From assembly GCA_964242625.1 (NCBI GenBank), contig CAXTAO010000001.1:186001-250000 (forward strand): 64,000 nucleotides of DNA, read 5' to 3'. The notes under the pieces were generated by a model that had not been told where the DNA came from, did not search any database, and worked only from the letters and a program-made list of their open reading frames with translations. The stretch is from JASLDZ01 sp964242625 (GTDB taxonomy: Bacteria > Pseudomonadota > Alphaproteobacteria > Caulobacterales > Caulobacteraceae). The position numbers and the translations under genes are program-made. Positions 34,789 through 43,803 of the stretch are shown in pieces (within the stretch, counting starts at the first letter, position 1; the number at the start of each line of letters is the position of its first letter).

Positions 34789-35465
34789 GCGCGGGCGACG
34801 ACGGCGGGGGCCAGGGTTTCGGCGAAGGCGAGCACGGCGGCGCAGAGCGCGCGGGCGTTGTCCGCTTCGTCCGAGGCCACTCCCTCTGACCCCGCCCCGT
34901 CCGCCTCCGCGGTGGCTGGAAGGAGAAGGGCGCCCACCGTGGGAGCACCGGCCCCCGCGGCGGCTTCGGTGAGCAGACGGTAGATCAGGTGGTTTCCGCG
35001 TCGGTCGCTCGCCTCCGTCACCACCGCGGCGCTCGTCCGTTCGGCGACGATCGCGCGCAACATCTCGGCGACGGGGGCGGTGACGCGCGCCGAGCCCGGG
35101 CCGACGGGCGCTATGCGTCGCTCCCGCCCGGAGGCGGAGACGCCGTCCTCCGACCTCGCGCGGCGGTTTCCGGCGCCCAGGGGGACCCGCACGCCTCGCC
35201 CGGACGCCTCCACGATGAGCACGCCCGACGCGTCTTGTTCGCGCATCACCGCGAGAAGGGCGGCGAAGGCTTCCGACGGCTCGGCGGGCAGGACGGCATG
35301 GACCACCTCGGCGCGATCATGCCGCCAGCCCCGGGCCGCCAGCGTCGCCGCCGTGTCCACGCCCTCGTCGTTCCACGCGCAGACGATGAGCCGGGGGAGG
35401 TGCGTCGGACGCCATGCGCCGTCGGGCGGAGTGGCGGAGGTTCGGGCGGCTTCGGCCAGCTCCAC
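34785..35465 (-). CDS. Unassigned protein, possibly a degenerate pyroglutamyl-peptidase (C15)-like fold
   Basis: A 226-residue soluble protein. By eye the order of segments resembles peptidase family C15: VLIVEASGRGVRVPLGAGNRRA (compare the A-G-R....E..A.N motif), the middle PVGPGSARVTAPVAEMLRAI, and AAVVTEASDRRGNHLIYRLL (compare S.aG.y.CN...Y.lL). If the alignment holds, the catalytic Glu, Cys and His are all replaced, so it would not be a classical peptidase. Start GTG35465 has GGGGA upstream; TTG35540 and TTG35567 are in frame and would add low-complexity residues. It lies between dgcA and the DUF423 gene, suggesting a role linked to cell-wall peptides, which is inference only. Confidence 0.5.
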   Translation of the reverse strand: MELAEAARTSATPPDGAWRPTHLPRLIVCAWNDEGVDTAATLAARGWRHDRAEVVHAVLPAEPSEAFAALLAVMREQDASGVLIVEASGRGVRVPLGAGNRRARSEDGVSASGRERRIAPVGPGSARVTAPVAEMLRAIVAERTSAAVVTEASDRRGNHLIYRLLTEAAAGAGAPTVGALLLPATAEADGAGSEGVASDEADNARALCAAVLAFAETLAPAVVARA

Positions 35466-35557
35466 GGCGCGTTCCCCAAACGGCCTGAGGGATGACAGAC
35501 CCGGGCCGAGACGCTCGCCCGACGGACGGGGGCTGGTCAAGCCCGACCAGCTTTTGA

Positions 35558-36559
35558 TCAGCCCCAAAGCTCCGGAGAGGGCGGCAGGAGCGCCGAGCCC
35601 ACGACCTCGAGCCCCGGCGTGCGATCGCACGCCAGAAGGAGCGGCCCGTCGAGGTCGACGACCTCGGCCCCTTGCGCGACCAGGAGCGCCGGGGCCATGG
35701 CCAGCGAGGTCGCCACCATGCATCCCGCCATCACGCCCAGCCCCGCCGCGCGCGCCGCGTCGGCCAAGGCCAGCGCCTCGGTGAGCCCGCCCGTCTTGTC
35801 GAGCTTGACGTTCACGCACGCATACCGCCGGCTGCAGGCGTCGAGCTCGGCGCGGGTGTGGAGGCTCTCGTCGGCGCAGAGGCGCACGGGCGAGGTCCAC
35901 CCCTCCAGCGCCTCGTCCTCGCCAGCGGGCAGGGGCTGTTCGATCAGCTGGACGCGCAGCCGTGCGAACTCCGGCGCGAGCCGCCGCAGGTCGTCGAAGC
36001 CGAGACCCTCGTTCGCGTCCACCACGAGCCGGGTTTTCGGGGCCGCCTCGCGCACGGCGGCCACGCGATCGAGATCGTCGGGGCCGCCGATCTTGAGCTT
36101 GAGAAGCGGCCGATGGGCGGAGCGACGGGCGGCTTCGGCCATGTCGCCGGGCGGAGCCAAGCTCAGAGTGAAAGCCGTCTTCACCGGATCCAGTCGCGCC
36201 CGGCCGGCGAGTTCCCACGCTCGGACGCCGGCGAGCTTGGCGTCCAGATCCCAAAGCGCGCAGTCCAGCGCGTTGCGCGCCGCGCCCGGCGGAAGGAGCG
36301 GCTGGAGTTCGGCCCGCCCGGCGCCGCGCTCCAGCGCCTCACGCACGCCTTCCGCCGCTTGGAGGCTCGCCTCGGCGGTCTCGCCGTAGCGGGGATAGGG
36401 GACGGCCTCGCCGCGGCCGCGCAGCCCCGTCGCCTCGTCGGCCAGTTCCGCCACGATCACCCGCGCCTCGGTCTTGGCGCCCCGGGCGATGACGAAAGCC
36501 TCCGCTAGCGGCCAGCGCTCTTCGCGCAGGGTGAGGCGGCGCGCGCCGGGCGCGCTCAC
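35558..36559 (-). CDS. dgcA: L-Ala-D/L-Glu epimerase (enolase superfamily dipeptide epimerase)
   Basis: Epimerises L-Ala-D-Glu, a murein tripeptide breakdown product, to L-Ala-L-Glu so that it can be recycled. 333 residues. Enolase-superfamily motifs of the muconate-lactonising subgroup appear in order: the K-x-K pair in LLKLKIGG (about 155), metal ligands in VVDANEG (about 178), LIEQPLP (about 205) and CADESLHT (about 228), then the second catalytic Lys in NVKLDKTGG (about 252). Length and the CALWDLDAKL segment match dipeptide epimerases; substrate preference is assigned by family. GTG36559 is the start nearest the conserved domain, 28 bp after the tipN-like gene. Confidence 0.85.
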   Translation of the reverse strand: MSAPGARRLTLREERWPLAEAFVIARGAKTEARVIVAELADEATGLRGRGEAVPYPRYGETAEASLQAAEGVREALERGAGRAELQPLLPPGAARNALDCALWDLDAKLAGVRAWELAGRARLDPVKTAFTLSLAPPGDMAEAARRSAHRPLLKLKIGGPDDLDRVAAVREAAPKTRLVVDANEGLGFDDLRRLAPEFARLRVQLIEQPLPAGEDEALEGWTSPVRLCADESLHTRAELDACSRRYACVNVKLDKTGGLTEALALADAARAAGLGVMAGCMVATSLAMAPALLVAQGAEVVDLDGPLLLACDRTPGLEVVGSALLPPSPELWG

Positions 36560-36587
36560 CCCGCCGCGCCTGACGGTCTGGCCAGGC

Positions 36588-39245
36588 TCACCGCGCCTCG
36601 CCGAGCGCGGCGGCGGCCAGGAGCCAGGTGCGGCCGCTCTCGGAGGCGAACAGGGCGGGGAGGGCGCCTTCCCCCGCCATGCGCGCCGAGCCCTCACCGC
36701 GCTCCACCAGGCGTTGGGCGCTGGCGCGCAGCACCCGGTCGGACGACAGCCGCCGCGCAAGCCGGCGCACCGCCGCGGGGGCCGCGCGCCGCACGCTTTC
36801 GCGCGCGCCGTCGCGCCCCTCGGTGAGGTAGGCCCTTGCGGCCTCCTCCAGCCGTGCGGGAGGCAGGAGCGCCTGGGCGTCGACGCCCATGTCGGCGATC
36901 TCGGCTGCGAGGCGGCCGGGAAGCTCCTCCTCGTCCACCGGCTCGTCGTCGACGGTGGACAGGAGGTCGCGCCAAGACCAGCCGGTGTCGGCCGGCGCGG
37001 CCGAGGCCTCGGCGACTGCGGGCGGACGCTCGGGAGCCTCGAACAGGCTCCGCACCGCCTCGTCCTCCCGTGTCGGCGTCAAGCGAAGCCGAGGGCGCAG
37101 CGGCGCCTCGGCTTCTGGGGCTGCGGCGGGGGCGGGGGGCGGAGGCGCGGAAGGAGGCGGCGCCGAGGCGGCCGGGCGAACCGCGCGAGCCTGCGCCTCG
37201 CGCGCTTCGGCCCAAGCCGCGGCGGCCAGCCGCGTCGCCGAAGCCGGGGTGCGGACCGGCGGCGGTTCGGAGGGAGGAGCGCTCGCGGTCGACGGCGGCG
37301 GGGCGGGCGGCTCAGGCGGGGGCGGTCGCAGCGTCGCGGGCGGCGGCGGAGCCGCCTGCGCCGACGACTGCGCCGCACGGCGAGCGGCGGCCGCGTCCGC
37401 CGTCTCGGCCATGGCCGACATCAGCCGCACCGCCTCGCCCAGGGTCGCGTAGTTGCGGCGCACGCGGTCTTGGAAGGCGGCGTCCACCGCCTCCGTTTCC
37501 TCCGACGCGCGGCGGGCGGCGGCGGTCAGCGCCTCCAGCCCCGCTTCGACCGCCCGGCGCACCGCATCGGCGCGGGCGCGCGCCTCCTCCGGCAGTGAGG
37601 CGAAGCGCGCGTCGACCTCGCCGAGCAGCGCCTCGATCTCGCCCACCGCAGCGCGCGCGCCGGCGAGGCCCGATTCCATCCGCTCGGCCGAGCGTCGGCC
37701 CACGGCCTCCAGCGTCTCCGCCGCGGCCTCCACCGCCTGCCGCGCTGCGGCGATGCGGGCGTCGAACGCCTGGTCGGCGTGCCTCCCGGCGTCGAAGGCG
37801 GCTTCGGCCAGCGCGTCCATGCGCACGCGGACACTCTCGCCGAGCTCGTCCGCCTGGGCGCGCAGGACCTCCAGCCGGCCCTCGCCCGTCGTGCGGGCCT
37901 GGGCGGTTGCGGCGTCGAAGCCCGACAGAGCGTCGCGCACGCGACCCTCCAGCGTCGTGCGTTCGTGCTCGGCGTGGTCGAGGAAGTCGCCGAGGACCGT
38001 GCGCGCGTGCCCATCCATGGCCTGGTGCTCGACGCGGGCCGTTTCGGAGAAGGCGCGGAGATTGCCGATCGCCTCCGAGATGAGCCGGCGCAGCGTCTCG
38101 GCCCCGTCGGCGGCGGCGTCCTCCAGTCCCGTGACGGCGGCGCGCAGCTCGGCGGCGTCGGCCATCTCTCGCGCGCGGCGAGTTTCGGCGCGGGCTTCGG
38201 CGTCCTCGGCGTCTGCGCGGACCGCGTCCGCCAGGGCACCCAGCCGCTCGCGCTCGTTCTCCAGACCGTGGCGCGCCCGATCAGCGCCCTCGACCAGGGC
38301 CTGAGCGGTCCGGTCCAGGAGTTCGCCCGTCCGGCCAAGGTCGCCGGAGGCCGCGGCTGCGGCGCGCTCGGCCTCCGCCGCGGCGAGCGCCAAGTCGGCT
38401 GTGCGTGCGCTCAGCGTCTCCTCCGCCTCGCGCAGCCGCAGGCTGCCCGCGTCGACCAGCTCCGTCGCGGCCGCCGCTTGGCGGGCCATCGCCTCGCTCC
38501 CCTCGAGCGCCGCCCGTTGGAGCTGTCCGCCGGCCTCGTGCAGCACCTCGCGCTCATGGGCCAGGCGCTCGGCGACTTCGCGCGCGCGGGTCTCTGCCCC
38601 CTCGGAGGCGGCGTGCAGCGCCGCGCTCTCCTGCGCGAGCGAGTCGCGCAGGCCCGACAGGCTCTCCACCGCTTCGTCCGCGGTCGCGCGGGCGCCTTCG
38701 ATCTCGGCGCGCACCGCCTCGACCACCCCGGCCACATGCGAGCCGGCGAGCACGGCGGGGGCGGCCATGTCGTCCGACAGCGCCCGCAACGCGCGCCCTT
38801 CGGCCGCAAGCCGGGCCGACTGGCGCAGCAGGATCGCCATCACGATCATCAGGGCAGCGGGAGCGGCGGCGAGCATGGCGACCGCCGCGGCGAGGAGGGG
38901 GTCGCGGCCGAGGGCTGAGGCGCGGCCGCCCAGCACCACCACGGCCGCACAGGTGCCGATCCAGCACGCCGCGCCGAAGATCGCGAGGGGCAGGGCGCTC
39001 GCGCCGGGCGCCGCGACCGGTCGCGATGCGGAAGGCTTGGCGCTCGCGGCTCGGCCCGCAGGCGCGGTGGCGGGCGGGCGCTCGAGGCGGCTGAGCCGCG
39101 GCAGGTCGTCGACCACAGCCGCACGCGGCTCGGCGTTCAGCGCCGCCGCACGCGCCTCGCGCGTCGCCTCGCGCCAGGCTTCGTCGGCCCGCAGCGCGTG
39201 GGATGCGCCGAGCGCGAGCGGTTGGCGGCGTTTGTCGCGCTTCAT
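36588..39245 (-). CDS. tipN: TipN-like polar landmark protein (membrane-anchored coiled coil)
   Basis: 885 residues, close to the 888 of Caulobacter TipN, which marks the new pole and guides division-plane memory and chromosome segregation. The architecture agrees: a basic N-terminus (MKRDKRRQPLALG), two transmembrane helices at about 84-107 and 117-140, then some 430 residues of nearly unbroken coiled coil (for example LREAEETLSARTADLALAAA and ERLGALADAVRADAEDAEAR). A Pro/Ala-rich linker (APPPPATLRPPPPEPPAPPP) follows, then a conserved-looking globular end (DTGWSWRDLLSTVDDEPVDE, MGVDAQALLPPARLEEAARA). The call rests on length, topology and lineage, not on alignment; another coiled-coil polarity protein is possible. 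First gene of a minus-strand set with dgcA. Confidence 0.72.
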   Translation of the reverse strand: MKRDKRRQPLALGASHALRADEAWREATREARAAALNAEPRAAVVDDLPRLSRLERPPATAPAGRAASAKPSASRPVAAPGASALPLAIFGAACWIGTCAAVVVLGGRASALGRDPLLAAAVAMLAAAPAALMIVMAILLRQSARLAAEGRALRALSDDMAAPAVLAGSHVAGVVEAVRAEIEGARATADEAVESLSGLRDSLAQESAALHAASEGAETRAREVAERLAHEREVLHEAGGQLQRAALEGSEAMARQAAAATELVDAGSLRLREAEETLSARTADLALAAAEAERAAAAASGDLGRTGELLDRTAQALVEGADRARHGLENERERLGALADAVRADAEDAEARAETRRAREMADAAELRAAVTGLEDAAADGAETLRRLISEAIGNLRAFSETARVEHQAMDGHARTVLGDFLDHAEHERTTLEGRVRDALSGFDAATAQARTTGEGRLEVLRAQADELGESVRVRMDALAEAAFDAGRHADQAFDARIAAARQAVEAAAETLEAVGRRSAERMESGLAGARAAVGEIEALLGEVDARFASLPEEARARADAVRRAVEAGLEALTAAARRASEETEAVDAAFQDRVRRNYATLGEAVRLMSAMAETADAAAARRAAQSSAQAAPPPPATLRPPPPEPPAPPPSTASAPPSEPPPVRTPASATRLAAAAWAEAREAQARAVRPAASAPPPSAPPPPAPAAAPEAEAPLRPRLRLTPTREDEAVRSLFEAPERPPAVAEASAAPADTGWSWRDLLSTVDDEPVDEEELPGRLAAEIADMGVDAQALLPPARLEEAARAYLTEGRDGARESVRRAAPAAVRRLARRLSSDRVLRASAQRLVERGEGSARMAGEGALPALFASESGRTWLLAAAALGEAR

Positions 39246-39351
39246 GCGGTCTCGACCCCCGGGCGCCGCGGAGCACGCCCCGCCGCTCGCCTGAGAGGCG
39301 AAGATCGCCGACGCACGTTCACCCTGCAAGCGACCTCGGGGTCGCGGGGCG

Positions 39352-40290
39352 TCAGCGCTCGGGGGTGAGCACCAGCTTGCCGATCGGGTGGTTCTTCTCA
39401 CCCTTTGTCTGCGCATCGCCGGCCTTGTCGAGTGCGAAGGTCTCCGCGACGTGGACGCGCACGCGGCCCTCCTCCACGAGCCGGACCACCTCTTCGAGGA
39501 TCTCCGCACGCGGCTCGGCCATGTACTGGACGCCCGAACGGCCCTCGCCCGCGGCCTGCGCCTGGGCCTCGACCTGACCATCGGGCACGGTGGTGACGAG
39601 GCGGCCGCCCGGCTTGAGCACGGCCCACGAGCGCTGCCGGGTCTCGCCGCCGACCACGTCGAAGACGAGGTCCACCCCGTGCACGTGCTCGTCGAAGCGC
39701 GCCTTCTCATGGTCAATCACCTCGTCGGCCCCGAGCCCGCGGACGAAGTCGAGGTTCTTGTGGCCGGCGGTGGCGATCACGCGCGCGCCTCGCACCTTGG
39801 CGAACTGCACCGCGAGGTGGCCGACGCCGCCGGAGGCTCCGTGGATCAGCACGGTCTCGCCTGCGGCGAGCCCGCCGTGGTCGAACAAGCCCTGCCAGGC
39901 GGTGTCGGCGGCGAGCGGCAGCGCACCCGCCGTGTTCATCTCAACGGCGTCGGGAATACGCGCCCACTCGCCAGACCGCACGATCGCCTCCTCGGCGTAG
40001 CCGCCGCGGTCGAAGCCCAGATGCGCGAGCACCTTGTCGCCGACCGCCAGGCCCTCGACGCCCGCGCCGACCCGGGCCACCACGCCCGCGACGTCGCGGC
40101 CCAGTGTGATGGGAAGGTCGCTCGACTTCACGGGCGGGAACTCGCCGGCTCGTGTCTTCCAGTCGACGGGGTTCACGCCGGCCGCCAGCACCGTCAGCAC
40201 GAACTCACCCTCGGTGGGCATGAGCTGGGTCAGCTCGTCCACCTGCAGCACCTCGGGCCCGCCGAAGCGGTGGACGCGGACGCACTTCAT
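39352..40290 (-). CDS. NADP-dependent quinone oxidoreductase / zinc-free MDR family
   Basis: A 312-residue medium-chain reductase of the quinone oxidoreductase type, reducing quinones or enones with NADPH. N-terminal GroES-like domain (FGGPEVLQVDEL, AAGVNPVDWKTRAGEF, LGRDVAGVVARVGAGVEGL) and a Rossmann domain with the AxxGxxG-type VLIHGASGGVGHLAVQFAK, followed by GADEVIDHEK. The structural and catalytic zinc ligands of alcohol dehydrogenases are missing. Substrate unknown. It stands alone between two unrelated genes. Confidence 0.88.
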   Translation of the reverse strand: MKCVRVHRFGGPEVLQVDELTQLMPTEGEFVLTVLAAGVNPVDWKTRAGEFPPVKSSDLPITLGRDVAGVVARVGAGVEGLAVGDKVLAHLGFDRGGYAEEAIVRSGEWARIPDAVEMNTAGALPLAADTAWQGLFDHGGLAAGETVLIHGASGGVGHLAVQFAKVRGARVIATAGHKNLDFVRGLGADEVIDHEKARFDEHVHGVDLVFDVVGGETRQRSWAVLKPGGRLVTTVPDGQVEAQAQAAGEGRSGVQYMAEPRAEILEEVVRLVEEGRVRVHVAETFALDKAGDAQTKGEKNHPIGKLVLTPER

Positions 40291-40368
40291 GACCGAGCTC
40301 TCCTCGCGCGCCCTCCACGGGCCAGCGTCGAACAGGCCGGCGTCGGCGCGGTTCCCGAGGGCGTCGGC

Positions 40369-42738
40369 TCAGGCGGCTGCGGCGGCCTGCGGCGCGCGGG
40401 ACGTGGTGAGAAGTGCGGCGTGGGCCTCCACGGGCGCGGGGCGGCCGATGAGATAGCCCTGCAGCTCCGCGCAGCCTTCCGCCCGCAGGACGTCGCGCTG
40501 GGCGGGCGTCTCCACCCCTTCGGCGACCACGGGAATACCCAGCCCCTTGCCGATGCCCAGCACCGAGCGGACGATCACGGTGGAGCGCTCCGCCTTGCCC
40601 AGCCCGTCGACGAAGCTCTTGTCGACCTTGATCTTGTCGAACGGGAAGGAGTGCAGGGTCGAGAGCGAGGAATAGCCGGTCCCGAAGTCGTCCATCGCCA
40701 CGCGGACGCCCAACGCCTTGAGCCGTCGCAGGGTGTCGAGCGCCGCTTGGAAGTCGCGGGTCAGCGCCGTCTCGGTGATCTCCAGCTCCAGTCGGGCGGG
40801 GGCGAGCCCCGTCTCGATCAGCACCTCGTGCACGAGGGGCACGAGGCCGGGATCGCCCAGCTGCAGCGCCGAAAGATTCACCGCCACGCTGATGGAGGCG
40901 GGCCAGGCGGTCGCGTCGGCGCAGGCGCGGCGCAGCACGATCTCGCCCAGGGCGCCCACCAGCCCGTTCTCCTCGGCCAGTGGCACGAAACGGTCGGGGC
41001 TGAGGAGGCCGCGCTCGGGATGGCGCCAGCGCACCAGCGCCTCGAACCCGCAAATGCGGCCGGAGGCGGCCTCGGCCTGTGGCTGATAGAACACCACGAG
41101 CTCGTCGCGCTGGAGCGCCAGCCGCAGCTCGCTGACCAGTTCACGGCGCTGCGTCAGGGCGTCCTGGTAGTCGCGGCTGAAGAAGCAGAAGGGTTCGCCG
41201 CTTTCCCGAGCCTCCTTGAGCGCCAGGTCGGCGTGCAGGAGGAGGTCGGAGGAGGCATGGGCGTCGTAAGGGTAGGCGGCCACCCCGATGCTGACCCGCG
41301 GCTCCAGCGAGCGACCCTCGAACTCGAAAGGGCGCCGCAGGGAGCGACCGAGGCGGTTCAGCATGTTGGAGGCGTCGATCAGGCCCTGCTCGCGGGAGGC
41401 GGCCGCGGTGACGACCATGGCGAACTCGTTCCCGCCTACCCGCCCCGCGGTGCAAAGGCCCTCGGCTTCAAAGCGCTTGAGCCGGGTCGCGACCTTGGTC
41501 AGGAGAGCGTCGCCCGCCTGATGGCCCAGGGTCTCGTTCACTTCCTTGCTGTTGTCGACGTTGAGGCAGATCACCATGACGGTGGGGTCGTCCCCCCGCT
41601 CGATGCCCTGGTGGATCAACCGGTGCAGGAGGGTGCGGTTGGCGAGGCCCGTCATCGCATCGTGGTCGGCCAGATGGCGGATCATCCGCTCGGCCTCGCG
41701 CTGCTCGCGCAGGTCGCGCACGGCGACCGCCAGCGTCCCCGCGCCGCCGGGCTCCAGCGCCGCGGCGTGGATGTCGACGGGGAACGTCTCTCCGCCCGCA
41801 GTGCGCAGGGAGCCTTCCACGCCGCTGTCGAGCGTGATGTCGCCGCCGGGAAGGGCTACGACCTCCTCCAGCTTGCGGCCCTGCAGCGCGGCCACGGTGA
41901 ACCCCACCATGCGCGCGAATGCGGTGTTGGCGTCGAGGATGGCGCCTTCGCCATCGAGGACGAGTATGCCCTCTCGCGCGGCGTCGGCCAGGCGGCGCCG
42001 GCGGTTGAGCTCGGCGCGGGAGCCGGTGTCGTCGATATAGGCCGCGCAGACGCCCACGAGGGTCAAGAGCACGCCCAGCGTCACGACCAGGAGCGCGAGC
42101 ACGCCGGCGTCGATCAGCCCGGCGGGCAGCACCCGCGCGACGGGGACGACGGTCAGCGCAGCGGCCGCAACGAGGTGGAGGCCGGTCACGGCGCCGGCGA
42201 GCAGACCCGCCCCCAGCCAGTGGCGCCACCCCGCCGCCGCGTCGCCCACCCCCAGCGCCGAGAGCGCCAGCACGAGCGCCAGCGCGACGGAGAGCCAGAT
42301 CCCCAGCGGGGAATAGACCGCGGTCGCCGCCATCACCTCGGAACTGGCCGCGAGATAGTGGCTCGCCCCGATGGCCAGGGCGAGGAGGAGCCCGCCCGCG
42401 ACGGTGCGCAGCGTCTCGCGCCCGCTCCACGCGACCCCGAAGGCCAGGGCGGCGGCGGAGACGGAGACAAGGAGGGTCAGGAGCACGCGCAGGGCGTCGA
42501 AGCCCGACGCCACGCCCGGATGGAAGCTCAGGAGGCCGATGAAGTGCGTGGCCCAGATCGCGCCCCCCGCCTCCAATCCGCACAGAAAAATCCACGCGGT
42601 GCGGACGAGACCGCGCGTGTCGCTCATGCGGTGACGGAGGCGGAACACCGCAGCCGAGGCTCCGAAGGCGAGGACGGCGGCCGCGACCAGCGCGCCGGGG
42701 TCCTGCACGGCGATGAAGCGGCTCAACTCAGGGGGCAC
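40369..42738 (-). CDS. MHYT-PAS-GGDEF-EAL protein, predicted c-di-GMP phosphodiesterase
   Basis: 789 residues. The N-terminal half is a multi-helix membrane sensor with MHYT-type repeats (ATHFIGLLSFHP, GASHYLAASSE). A PAS domain follows (GILVLDGEGAILDANTAFAR), then GGDEF and EAL domains. The GGDEF active site reads GGNEF and no RxxD inhibition site precedes it, so cyclase activity is unlikely. The EAL domain keeps its known catalytic residues: FEALVRW, AVNLSALQ, LEITET, AMDDFGTGYSSL, KIKVDKSFV, VVAEGVET and LQGYLIGRP. It is therefore predicted to break down c-di-GMP, lowering signals for attachment and favouring motility. GTG42738 is preferred for its GGAG site; GTG42774 is upstream in frame. 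Confidence 0.9.
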   Translation of the reverse strand: MPPELSRFIAVQDPGALVAAAVLAFGASAAVFRLRHRMSDTRGLVRTAWIFLCGLEAGGAIWATHFIGLLSFHPGVASGFDALRVLLTLLVSVSAAALAFGVAWSGRETLRTVAGGLLLALAIGASHYLAASSEVMAATAVYSPLGIWLSVALALVLALSALGVGDAAAGWRHWLGAGLLAGAVTGLHLVAAAALTVVPVARVLPAGLIDAGVLALLVVTLGVLLTLVGVCAAYIDDTGSRAELNRRRRLADAAREGILVLDGEGAILDANTAFARMVGFTVAALQGRKLEEVVALPGGDITLDSGVEGSLRTAGGETFPVDIHAAALEPGGAGTLAVAVRDLREQREAERMIRHLADHDAMTGLANRTLLHRLIHQGIERGDDPTVMVICLNVDNSKEVNETLGHQAGDALLTKVATRLKRFEAEGLCTAGRVGGNEFAMVVTAAASREQGLIDASNMLNRLGRSLRRPFEFEGRSLEPRVSIGVAAYPYDAHASSDLLLHADLALKEARESGEPFCFFSRDYQDALTQRRELVSELRLALQRDELVVFYQPQAEAASGRICGFEALVRWRHPERGLLSPDRFVPLAEENGLVGALGEIVLRRACADATAWPASISVAVNLSALQLGDPGLVPLVHEVLIETGLAPARLELEITETALTRDFQAALDTLRRLKALGVRVAMDDFGTGYSSLSTLHSFPFDKIKVDKSFVDGLGKAERSTVIVRSVLGIGKGLGIPVVAEGVETPAQRDVLRAEGCAELQGYLIGRPAPVEAHAALLTTSRAPQAAAAA

Positions 42739-42826
42739 GCAGGCGCTCCGAAGGACACCCGACGTTTGAAGCACAACCTTTGCTAAAGAGCCGTTGACCC
42801 GGGCGCGCTCGCCTCGCGGATCCGGC

Positions 42827-43732
42827 TCAGATCATGTCGGGCGCCGGCGTGGACTGGCTGGCGTAGGCGGCGCTCACCGTGTTCCTCAGAAGGCATGCGA
42901 TCGTCATCGGGCCGACGCCGCCCGGCACGGGCGTGATGGCGCCCGCGATCTCCACCGCTTCGTCGAACGTGACGTCGCCGACCAGCCGCGTCTTGCCCTG
43001 GGCGGCGCGCTCGGGATCGCGCGCGGGGACGCGGTTGATGCCGACGTCGATGACCACGGCGCCCGGCCGCACCCAGTCGCCACGGACCATCTCCGGCCGG
43101 CCGACGGCGGCGACGAGCACGTCCGCCTCCCGGCACAGCGCCGGGAGGTCGCGCGAGCGCGAGTGCGCGAGCGTCACCGTGCAGTCGGCCCCGAGCAGGA
43201 GCTGAGCCATGGGCTTGCCCACGATGTTGGAGCGCCCGACCACCACCGCCCGTGCACCGGAGAGGTTTCCCACAGTCTCGCGCAGGAGGAGGAGGCAGCC
43301 GAGCGGCGTGCAGGGCGTGAGCGCGGGCTGGCCGGTGGCGAGGCGCCCCGCGTTGACCACGTGGAAGCCGTCGACGTCCTTGTCGGGATGCACGGCGGCC
43401 AGCACGGCGGCGGTGTCGATGTGCGGCGGCAGCGGTAGCTGGACGAGTACGCCGTGGATCGCCGCATCGACGTTCAACGCCGCCACGAGCGCCAGGAGCT
43501 CGGCCTCCGGGGTGTCGACGGGCAAACGGTGAGTCACCGAGTGCATGCCCGCGGCGCGCGTCTGCTCGCCCTTGTTGCGGACGTACACTGTGCTGGCGGG
43601 GTCTTCGCCTACGAGCACCACGGCCAGGCCCGGGGTAACGCCCCGGGTGCGCACGAGAAGCGCCGCCGCGTCGGCGACGCGGGCGCGCAGGCGCTCGGCG
43701 TGAAGCTTGCCGTCGATGAGGCGGGCGGGCAT
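42827..43732 (-). CDS. folD: Bifunctional methylenetetrahydrofolate dehydrogenase/cyclohydrolase FolD
   Basis: Interconverts 5,10-methylene-, methenyl- and 10-formyl-tetrahydrofolate using NADP in one-carbon metabolism. 301 residues. Signatures: STVYVRNKGEQTRAAGM with catalytic Tyr and Lys near 51-55, GVLVQLPLPPHID, PCTPLGCLLLL, the Rossmann motif VVGRSNIVGKPMAQLLL, and ITPVPGGVGPMTIACLL close to the C-terminus. A family-standard N-terminus (MPARLIDGK) supports ATG43732. Metabolically it can link to formate handling, although it is far from the dehydrogenase. Confidence 0.97.
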   Translation of the reverse strand: MPARLIDGKLHAERLRARVADAAALLVRTRGVTPGLAVVLVGEDPASTVYVRNKGEQTRAAGMHSVTHRLPVDTPEAELLALVAALNVDAAIHGVLVQLPLPPHIDTAAVLAAVHPDKDVDGFHVVNAGRLATGQPALTPCTPLGCLLLLRETVGNLSGARAVVVGRSNIVGKPMAQLLLGADCTVTLAHSRSRDLPALCREADVLVAAVGRPEMVRGDWVRPGAVVIDVGINRVPARDPERAAQGKTRLVGDVTFDEAVEIAGAITPVPGGVGPMTIACLLRNTVSAAYASQSTPAPDMI

Positions 43733-43803
43733 GGCCGTGTCTCCTTCCCGTCTGGGCGGCGCGGCTGTAGCCCGGACGCCCCCGCGCGCCTAGGCTCAGC
43801 CCC

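Noticed and set aside
35466..35567. N-terminal extension of the C15-like gene to TTG 35540 or 35567
   Set aside because: The extra residues (SPRPSGERLGPGLSS type) are low complexity and TTG 35567 has its GGAG only two bases away; GTG 35465 has a better ribosome site.
39388..42786. Long open frame opposite the oxidoreductase and the MHYT/EAL gene
   Set aside because: His/Gln/Arg-rich translation with no recognisable domain; the minus-strand genes are clearly real.
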